From Mycothermus thermophilus (lineage: Eukaryota; Ascomycota; Sordariomycetes; Sordariales; Chaetomiaceae), in the NCBI GenBank assembly GCA_011316235.1, contig QQBE01000015.1:620001-684000 (forward strand): DNA of 64,000 nucleotides, given 5' to 3'. A program made the translations under genes and the position numbers. Position 1 is the stretch's first letter. Each line of letters starts with the position of its first letter. The notes below the pieces were generated by a model. That model did no database searches and was not told the DNA's origin. It was given only the letters and a program-made list of their open reading frames with translations. Shown one piece after another: positions 56,112-64,000 of the stretch.

Positions 56112-56714
56112 TGTGATGATCTTTGAGTGTAATTTTGTCAAGCGGATCAAAAATACTCAAATGATATGTCGAGCAGTTGTGAGACTGAAGTCCTCGAAGG
56201 AGGGGAAGTGAGGGGAGTTTGTGCAGTAGAGCTAGTGTGAAGGAAGTCTGCCGTCTTCCATGTGCCAGAGGCTTGCAGGCGAAAAGCTGTGAGCGATTGG
56301 CTGTGGGGCACATCCAAAAGGCTTGGCTTGTCCTTTCCGTATTTGGAAAGTGGCATGGTTGGTTTAACATCGGACTCTGGCCTATGACCTCATCAACCGG
56401 GGAGAGACAGTCGTGCCAGGCGGGGTTCGGGTTGAAGGTGTCGAAGGGGTGCCAGGGCTCGACACCTCAGGCAGACATTCTCGGAAGTTCTTGGAGTGCA
56501 GATGAAGGGAAAAATGATGCTTCGGATACGCGAACACATGCAGCACCACCGTTGCCTTGAGTTCATGCCCCACTGATTGGGCATCTTGGTCAATCTCGGT
56601 CAGTTGATCTGGCGTGCCCCAATTCAAGTGGTGTGCCACCCCGGAGTTCATCTCTCCAGTACTGCCACCGTTTTTATCACTCAGTTTTTGGCCTCACTTA
56701 GCTGCCATGACACC
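56112..56714. promoter_or_regulatory. Divergent promoter region Emi1 / YME2
   Basis: About 600 bp shared by two divergent genes. It ends in a four-codon upstream frame ATG-ACA-CCA-TGA (56707-56718) whose stop overlaps the YME2 start codon. No other gene seen. Confidence 0.5.
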
Positions 56715-56718
56715 ATGA
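56707..56718 (+). promoter_or_regulatory. Minimal upstream ORF overlapping the YME2 start
   Basis: The sequence reads ATGACACCATGATT: a Met-Thr-Pro-stop frame whose TGA shares two bases with the main ATG at 56715. Such ATGA overlaps allow termination-coupled reinitiation. Whether the transcript includes 56707 is not known. Confidence 0.5.
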
Positions 56719-59507
56719 TTCCGAGACGGGCTTTGCATCGCCCAGCATTCCGGGCCCTCTCCGCCCCGCCCCTAGTAAAGGCACCCTACTCCCCACGCCA
56801 TCTTCTCCCACCTTTGACATCGCCTCGGACTGGGCAGCTGCTTGCAAGATGGCAGAGCACTGCGGAGCATGCCGGCAGCGTTGGCACTATTGGAAATGAC
56901 AAGACCGGGCATATTGATACTGGGCCGAATGAGTCCATTCTGTTCCTAGACAGTAGGTTCGGACAATAACTCCCAACTGCTCGTCGATCAATCTGCTGAT
57001 CACCACCGAGACCTCTTCCCGCTCAAAGTCACCTCGCTCCTATTGTGGGGTCCAGAAGAGACTAGAGATCTCCTGAAGCGCTTCGAGAGCTCTTCTTTCC
57101 GCTTCGTCGATCCCATTCGCCTCGTCAGAAAAGCCCTTCCAGACACTTTGCCTATCAAAGTCGTCGAAATCATCCCACGGCTGAAGGAAGGAGGCGCCTT
57201 CGTCAAGTTTAGCTATTCCCCAGATGTCTCTCTCGCCGAGATTGAGAGTAGGTTTCTGCCACGTTTCCTTCCTGGACCCAAGAAGTTTGGCTAACAAGCC
57301 ACCAGGGCAACTGAACGAGTGGCTGGACAAAAATCCAGTCACGCCCTGGTTTAACCCACTCCGAAGGCTCAAAGCAAGCCTCATTCTAGGCCGGCCATGG
57401 CTGGAAGACCTCTACCGTCTCCCAAAGAGCCGCCTCAAAGTTGAGTTTGTTTCAGCGGGCACCACGGAACCACCCTCCGAGCTTTCCCAGGAATCCCTCT
57501 ACAGCCTGTTTCGCCGCTATGGCAAAATCTCGGACATAGCAGCCCAACCGGCCGACTCCAAAGTCTTGCCCCGGTACGCTCACGTTGACTTCGTGGTACG
57601 TATACTTCAACTAGTTCGCCCAACCTCTTAAAACGTATAGTTCTGACTAGTACTAGAGGGTCCGGGATGCCATCATGGCTCGGAACTGTATGCATGGATT
57701 CGTCCACCAAGAGGAGTACAGCAAGGCTCCAGCCCGGCTCCGGATATCATACGAACAACGGGTCCAGAGTCATCAAATCTGGAACTGGGTCACAAGCCAC
57801 CCACGGATCGTCATCCCCATCCTTGCTGCCTTCCTGGCCGCTTTCACTGTTGCAGTCTTTGACCCCATCCGCGAGTTTTTCGTCAGGGCCCACGTACACA
57901 AGTCTCTCGAGTTCACAAACAGCAAGTTCTACAAATGGTTCAAGAGCCAAACCTCGGATATCATTTCCTTTGGTGGCAAGCGGAAGCCCCAAGACGCAAG
58001 TGCCCTAACCTACCGGAAAGATCTCATCGAATCCCTTCATAATAGCCTGGTCGAAACCACCTCCACATTTGTTGTTGTCTCTGGTCCTCGAGGATCCGGT
58101 GGCCGGGAACTAGTCATGGATCACGCGCTGCGAGACCGAAGCGATGTCCTCATCATTGATTGTAGACAGGTGGTCGAGGCACGCGGCGAGGCCGGTACCA
58201 TCAAGAAATTGGCGAACCAGGTCGGCTACCGGCCCATCTTTTCGTGGGCCAACAGCCTGAGCAGCATGGTCGACCTAGCCATCCAGAGCACGACCGGCGT
58301 CAAGGCGGGCTTCTCCGAGAACTTTGAGGCGCAGATTGTCAAGATCCTCCATACCGCGGGTGCGGCCCTCAAGGACGTTGTGCTCGGTGACAGAAAACAA
58401 AAGACAGACCCTGATGCCTCTCTTACTGATGACGCTTATCTCGAGAATCACCCAGAGAAGAGGCCCATTGTCGTCATTGACAATTTCATGCATAAGGGCG
58501 ACGAGAAGAGTCTTGTCTACGACAGAATAGCTGACTGGGCCGCCGCCCTGGTCCAGTCCAACATTGCCCACGTCATCTTCATCACGAATGACGCATCCTT
58601 TGCAAAGCCGCTCACCAGAGCCCTGCCGGATCGCATTTTCAACCAGATCACACTGGGTGATCTCTCACCTGAGTTAGCTAAGCAATTTGTCGTCTCACAG
58701 CTCGAGGCTGAAAATAGCGTTCCCGCTACGCCTCACAAAGAAGGGGACAGCTCCACGTCAACGCTCAGCGAAAAGCAGATCCGCCGCGATCTTGAAGAGC
58801 TCGACGAGTGCATCGACGCGCTCGGCGGTCGCCTAACCGACCTGCAGGTTCTCGTCCGCCGGCTCAAACTCGGCCAGAGCCCCAAGAAGGCTGTCTCAGA
58901 CATCATCGACCAAAGCGCATCCGAGATTCTGCGCATGTATCTCCTTAACAACAAGAATGGCTATAATCCCAACACCAGCAGCGGCGGAAACTCCGGCGTC
59001 TCCCAAAAACGCTGGTCTACGGAACAAGCATGGTACCTCATCCGGGCGCTCGCCACCAGCCCGACCCAGTCCCTGAGGTACAACGAGGTCCTGCTTTCCA
59101 ACACCTTTGCCGCTTCTACAACCTCGTCCGCGACCAACCCTGAAGCTGCTATTGAGAGCCTCGCCGACTCGGAGCTTATCTCAGTCAAGTCAACGCGCGG
59201 CAGGCCGGCTACCATCCGTGCCGGCAAGCCCGTGTACCAAGCGGCGTTCAAGCGGCTGGTTGATGATCCTGTGGTGCGCGCACGCATGGACCTGGCGATG
59301 GTGCAGGAGCTGGCTAAGATTGAGGCGGGGACGATCAGTAAGGTTGAGACGGAGCTGGCGGTGCTCTCGAACCTGCCCAGCCAGCCCCCCCAGGCGGGTG
59401 ATAGAGCCAAGTATCTCCTGTCGAAGTTACAGGCGAGCCAGGAGAAGATTATGCAGTATGAGAAGCAGATGGGGGAGTTGAAGAAGGTGTTGGCTGAGCA
59501 GACTTAG
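56715..59507 (+). CDS. YME2: YME2 mitochondrial inner membrane protein
   Basis: Yme2 (RNA12, mitochondrial escape protein 2) is an inner membrane protein that affects mtDNA nucleoid structure and number. Four exons: 56715-56952, 57011-57247, 57306-57595, 57657-59507; 871 residues, like relatives (about 850). The N-terminus (MIPRRALHRPAFRALSAPPL) is a mitochondrial presequence. An RRM-like domain lies at about 185-275 (SLYSLFRRYGKISDIAAQP, then YAHVDFV), interrupted by intron 3. A single membrane span is at about 303-325 (IVIPILAAFLAAFTVAVFDPI). The C-terminal domain in the intermembrane space has a P-loop-like GPRGSGGRE at about 398 and a KRPIVVIDNFMHKGD Walker B-like segment, as in AAA-type proteins. 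It ends in a coiled coil. A minimal upstream frame overlaps the start codon. Confidence 0.95.
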
Positions 59508-60146
59508 CGTCAACGCTGAGCGGTATAGTTTGAAGAGGCGGCCAGCGAGTACATCTACTTGACTGTTAGATGGTGAATGCCCTCGTGGGTGTGTATCGAT
59601 GGGTTAGGATTGCCAACAATTCATCTCCACTAAAGTGTCTCGAAAGTCACAGACCATCTTCTAAAGAAGCGAGTGCCATCCTAGGTTCCGGCGTACCGAC
59701 CAGTACTCTCTTGCCCCTGCCTTCACGCCATCAGCATAGTGGAACATAATTCCTGCGTTTGACGCGGACCAGTAGTAATCCTGAGGACTGGTGATATGGC
59801 TGATGGGCGACATCCTAGACGCATTACTGCTCGAATATTCCGGTCCCTTGGTTGTGTCTGGTGCCGTGATGAAATCACGAGAGTTATCACCTCGTGTAAG
59901 TGCAATGGCCAATCATTCATTGCCCCTCTGTTCCCACATCGGCACGCCAGCGGAACAAGCCCCTCATCCCACTTCAACAAACGGCCAAAACGTCATCATC
60001 ACCAACTCTGAATTTCGTGCGATGCACAGCCCGATTGCCTAAGCTACCTAAGTAAGGTATCAAGTGTTTGAAGGGCAAGCTTGAACTGAACCTTTGCGCT
60101 CCTAGCGTCTGCTTCACACCAAAAGAACTCCCTCTACACCACAGTC
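59508..60146. other. Intergenic region before the kinase-like gene
   Basis: About 640 bp, with no supported gene. Open frames up to 85 codons on either strand show no domain. Confidence 0.5.
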
Positions 60147-61387
60147 ATGCATTCCAACGTAGACCCAGCCATTCTCGAAGCGCTCGGCCTCGAGCCAACA
60201 AGCTCAAAAATGGTGGCTCATGGAGGATCCGGCTTTTCTTCGACCTTCAAACTGATTGCCGACAAAGATGGTGAACAGCGCACGTACTTTGTCAAGACAG
60301 GATTTGGTCCAGAGGCCGAAGTGATGTTTCGAGGTGAGTCTGAATGCCGACAGGCGTGCGAGACTCGATGTTTCTTATGTAGATCTCTCTCTCAACTTTG
60401 TTGCCATCATATATCCTAATATCTTATTCTTTTCGTTACTTTTAACACGCCTCTCATCACGTCATTCCCTTCCGGATTCCGTCACACCCAAACGCCCTCT
60501 CATGGCTCACATCCATCTAACCCCCTCTCAGGAGAACACGCATCCCTCAACGCCCTCTACTCCGTCGATCCCTCCCTCAACTTCGTTCCCCGCTCCCACG
60601 CCCACGGCCCGACGCACTCGGGCGGCAAATTCTTCCTCGTCACGGACTTCCTGGAACTCGGCTCCTCCGCGCCCGGCGGCACCGGCCTCTCCCTCGCGGC
60701 CAAGCTCGCCAAGGTGCACGCCACTCCGGCCCCCATTCCTCCCGGCTATTCCAAGCCCATGTACGGCTTCCCCGTGACCACCTGCTGCGGCTCGACGGAG
60801 CAGGACAACACGTGGACCGAGTCGTGGGCCGAGTTCTACGCCGAGCGGCGGCTGCGGGCGATCCTGCGCGAGGGGCTGCGCAAGAACGGCCCGGACAAGG
60901 AGCTGGCGGCGGCGGTTGAGAAGGTCGCTGACAAGGTGGTGCCCAGGTTGCTTGGGGATGATCATCTGAAGGGGGTGTACCCGGTGGTTGTGCACGGGGA
61001 TCTGTGGAGTGGCAACCACGGAAGGGGGAGGATTGGAGGGAAAGGAGGTGCCGAGGAGGTGGTGTATGACCCGGCGTGTGTGTACGGGCATTCTGAGTAT
61101 GAGTTGGGAATTATGCGCATGTTTGGAGGGTTTGGCAGCGGTTTTTGGAAAGAATATGAGCGCCTGGTTCCCAAAACGGAGCCGAAGGAGGAGTTTGAGG
61201 ACCGTGTTGCTCTCTATGAACTGTGAGCCCCGTCACCAACTCACTTCGACCCAAGATTTGACGGATGGCTAACGAACTCCCAGGTACCATCATCTCAACC
61301 ATTTCGCATTGTTCGGCGGCGGCTACCGCAGCGGCGCCATGTCTATCATGAGGAAGTTGATCGCCAAGTATGGAGGGGGGCAATGAT
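60147..61387 (+). CDS. Fructosamine/ketosamine-3-kinase family protein
   Basis: Three exons, 60147-60333, 60532-61222, 61285-61387, give 326 residues. The second intron is recognised because the frame would otherwise stop right at a GTGAGC donor. Family features: an N-terminal GGSGFSSTFKL nucleotide-binding loop (about 25-37), a FVKTGFG lysine strand, EHASLNAL after the first join, an HGDLWSGN catalytic loop near residue 215-223 (VVVHGDLWSGNHG), the metal-binding DPACVYGHSEYELG, and a C-terminal YHHLNHFALFGGGYRSGAMSIM. These enzymes phosphorylate the sugar of fructosamine or ribulosamine adducts on proteins so that the adduct falls off, a protein-repair role. Length matches the eukaryotic FN3K family. 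Intron 1 is long (198 bp). Converges on the regulator gene. Confidence 0.94.
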
Positions 61388-61572
61388 CTTGGGGTGAAGG
61401 GTCATGTTACTGAGAGATCGAGAACAGTTCCATCCTCGAGTTCACAGACCTCCGGTTCCCATGAGCATTAATTACAGCAAATAGGTATATCCACGAACAT
61501 TAGCATTATCGTTAATTCTTCTCAGGCCTCTGTCTCGGGATGCAGCTCCACAGAGCCGTCATCCTGCTCATT

Positions 61573-63723
61573 TCATCCTTCGCGGCCCGGCGATGGACTT
61601 GAGCCTGCAGAACGCAAACTTTCTGGCGTGCTTGGGACCCCAGACCTGACAGGTACAATCGGCGGTTTGGCAGCTGTTCCATGGCCAGGTCCATGCAAAG
61701 GCCGGATGCGAACCATCCCTCCATCAGGAGCTATCAACATCGACGGGAAGCGGATATTGACCTTTCCAGTGTCAGTCACCGAGTGGCTTTCTCATGGTCG
61801 CCAGCAGTGGAAAACATACCTCATTTGTGATATGGGCATACTTCAAGCCCACGCCATCCGCAATGACCCTCAACCGCCCCTTGCACCAAGCCCGCTGCTC
61901 CTCCGTCGTGAAATCGCAGTTCTTGACGCACGTCAATGACCATATCAAAAACATGGCCGGAAGCGCCTTGTATCCCCCCTCCTCTCCGCAGACAAACCCG
62001 GACAACCTTTCCGACTCCCGCCCCGCCGCTGTCATGATCGGCTTCCCGTTCAACCGTCCGCCCAAGTGGTATGGCACAGATGCGATGATGTCGGGTATTG
62101 CCTCCTCTTGGCTCGTGCGGAGCGCCTGCTGATACTCAGTTGATGTGTGGTAGTGAGCCGGCGCGCAAGCCCAAGCACCCAGGCGCACGTCGAGCGAGAC
62201 AAGCAGGACGCGGAGGACGCGCGCCATGTTCCACGCCATGGCCGTGACGAAATCTGGGTACACGTCGATGCGGCCAGGAAAAATGTCAGCCTTGTCGTAA
62301 TGAATGGATCCTTTCCGTCGTTTGAGGTCGTCTTCGGTTACGTGGGCAATGGTGCGGAATCGGAAGGGCTCCTGGATGGAGGCTAGCCAGTGGGATATCT
62401 TCTGATCCAAGTCGTGTACACGCTGGGAGAGGAGACTTTTTTGAGCTAATGTTTCGTCGGATCTGGAGGAGACGGTAAATAGGAAATGGTCAACTTCAGT
62501 TCTGAGTTCGCCATAGGCTAGGGCGAATCGCTGGCACTGAGCGAAGAGGGTGTTGGTGTCGCCTCCAGACATCCACCATTCGGAGCCGAAGGGTAGAGGA
62601 GCACCAGACGATAGAGTGCGTGAAATCTTGCGGACCAGGTTAGCATTGGGGCTGAGGCAAATCTCTGGTCCGGAACTCGAACATACCAGGTTGTGTCTCA
62701 CAGCGTTGAACAGGACCCTTCCTATCTGAGTTTGACACATCTCATCTCTTCCCCGCGTATGGACAATGTTGACAGCACCGTCTATATGGGTGCGCCATGC
62801 CAGCATCCTGCTCTCTTTGTGGCCCGTAATGTTCTGAAGGAGAGCCAAGTCAGGAGGAGCAGTCCGGACCACAAGATGACGCCAACACCACTCACCTCGT
62901 ACAAACATAGCAACAATACGGCAGCCAAGGTTGCGTCTGCACGGAGCAAGGTCGGATTGCCCAGCGCCTTGTGTGTTTGGGCAAGAGCCAGTGTGTGCTC
63001 TTTGAGAGACAATTGCGAGAGGTTCACGCCGTCGGCCGTGGAGCGGTTTCCGAGGAGCGCGAAGGCGCAAGCATTGAATGCGTGGTGCAATGCGGTTCCC
63101 TGTGGTTGTGTGCTCATCAACGGCACGAGATATTCCATGAAACCATGAGGAGCGGAGCCCAGGGGTAGCAGAATGAAGTTAGATGCAAAATAACATGCGG
63201 CTCGATGAGCTAGGGGAATGGTCAGGGCCGTTTCTGGCGGAGGACTAGGGCTGGGACTGAAGGCCTGGTGCCTTTTCCACGATTTCTGGGGATATTCCTG
63301 GACAAAGATGACGGTCCGCTGCCGTGATGATGACGGGTTTTGGGGCTGGTGGTGAGGGTGATGTTGTTGCTGGTGCCGTTCTCCATGATGTTTTCGTAGC
63401 CGTCTCACTGTTGAACCAGTCTGGTCGCGGTGGACAATCTCAAACTCATGCCGGTAACCACCGCATACCCTCCGCGACTTTGCGCATCTCTGACATGTCG
63501 GTTTTCCCTCATCACACTGCCATCATGAGGGTTAGAATGAATGAAACAGCTACAGGGCCATGGTTTAAGGGCGGTCATCTGGTTCTTTCGCTCCAATAGG
63601 CCGCAGGACGAGGAATATAGGAGGGCTTCGAGGGAGGCCGTCGTCCGATCAGCAGGAACCCACCTTGATCCGTCTTGCACGGCAAGTCCGGCATCCTCGG
63701 GAGGGCTTCCCGCCGTAGACCAT
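61573..63723 (-). CDS. Zn2Cys6 fungal transcription factor, 627 aa
   Basis: Exons (minus): 63723-63664, 63516-62896, 62833-61820, 61761-61573. The first join completes the binuclear zinc cluster: C11, C14, C21, C28, C31, C38 (GCRTCRARRIK joined to CDEGKPTCQRC), the intron falling directly before C21. A basic linker with a His/Gln-rich stretch follows. The rest is the helical fungal transcription factor domain (PF11951-like, Fungal_trans_2), with LAHRAACYFASNFILLPLG, an LLLCLYE box at the second junction, and WNMARVLRVLLVSLDVRLG further on. I infer the last intron (GTATGT to GGAAAG) because the third exon ends in HITNE and continues with VNIRFPSMLIAPDGG; without it, the protein ends 21 codons later. 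Target genes are unknown. No metabolic cluster is visible beside it. Confidence 0.88.
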
Positions 63724-64000
63724 GTCAGGTAAGCAGCATGAATCAAGAAGAAAGGGTGACTTTGTCGTTGTGTTGTGTGTGTTGTCTGTGCCGGCAATGT
63801 CTTATTATTATTATACGTGGTTTGTATGCCGCACAAGCCTATCGTCGTCTCAGCTGTGTCACCTGTTGCGTGAGAGATGCTCAACAGTTTAAAGTCTCTG
63901 TTCGCCGCCGTCGATGGGTATGGATGGTAAGTATGGATGATACGGATGATGGAGTTGAAGGGGAGCCGTCCGTCAAGCGTCGAGTGGCCAAACTCGGTCT
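63724..64000. other. Region upstream of the Zn2Cys6 gene
   Basis: Promoter region of the transcription factor gene, running to the end of the window. It has short TTATTA runs near 63803. No gene recognised. Confidence 0.4.

Overview
The window is nuclear chromosomal DNA of a filamentous ascomycete, most likely a sordariomycete (Sordariales-like). The evidence is short GT-AG introns (about 55-120 bp) with CTAAC/CTGAC branch points, GC-rich third codon positions, long pyrimidine-rich leaders, and proteins typical of that group: HymA/Mo25, a Mif2-type CENP-C, SFI1, SEY1, YME2, an Emi1/DUF3128 protein, and a Zn2Cys6 regulator. There are no operons, no CRISPR arrays and no convincing tRNA or rRNA genes. 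I rebuilt exon structures by hand from splice signals and reading-frame continuity.

Layout. 1-11 kb: a conserved fungal protein of unknown function (1377-2312), a BTB-like protein (4180-5949), cytosolic isoleucyl-tRNA synthetase (7085-10516) and, on the minus strand, a three-exon 59-residue twin-CX9C gene (10676-11042) that resembles complex I assembly factor NDUFAF8. 11-20 kb: SFI1 centrin-binding spindle pole protein, ribosomal protein uL24 (RPL26) and HymA/Mo25. 20-23.2 kb: an accessory stretch with two decayed minus-strand fragments similar to part of SFI1, then an F-box protein without an obvious start codon. 23.7-35.5 kb: a YggS-type PLP protein, a very large coiled-coil protein (2558 aa) and mitochondrial seryl-tRNA synthetase. 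35.5-38 kb: a broken DUF3176-like fragment and a solo-LTR-like insertion inside a dispersed repeat; the uninterrupted repeat lies at 50.3 kb. 38-49.5 kb: SEY1, RNase H2 large subunit, CENP-C/Mif2, and an EF-hand MscS-type channel. 49.5-52.3 kb: repeats and microsatellites. 52.3-64 kb: cytosolic HSP70, Emi1, YME2, a fructosamine-kinase-like protein and a Zn2Cys6 transcription factor.

The genes are mainly housekeeping. Several act on mitochondria (SerRS, YME2, and probably the two twin-CX9C proteins), others on chromosome or spindle function (SFI1, CENP-C, RNase H2), on the ER (SEY1, MscS channel) or on translation (IleRS, uL24, SerRS).

The most interesting observations are the SFI1-like relics together with an out-of-frame segment in SFI1 itself; five TGASTCA (CPC1/Gcn4) sites upstream of IleRS; the tiny NDUFAF8-like gene; an insertion/empty-site pair in the same window; and an HSP70 gene whose last intron lacks a normal 3' splice site. 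All were seen by eye; none was confirmed by database search or alignment software.
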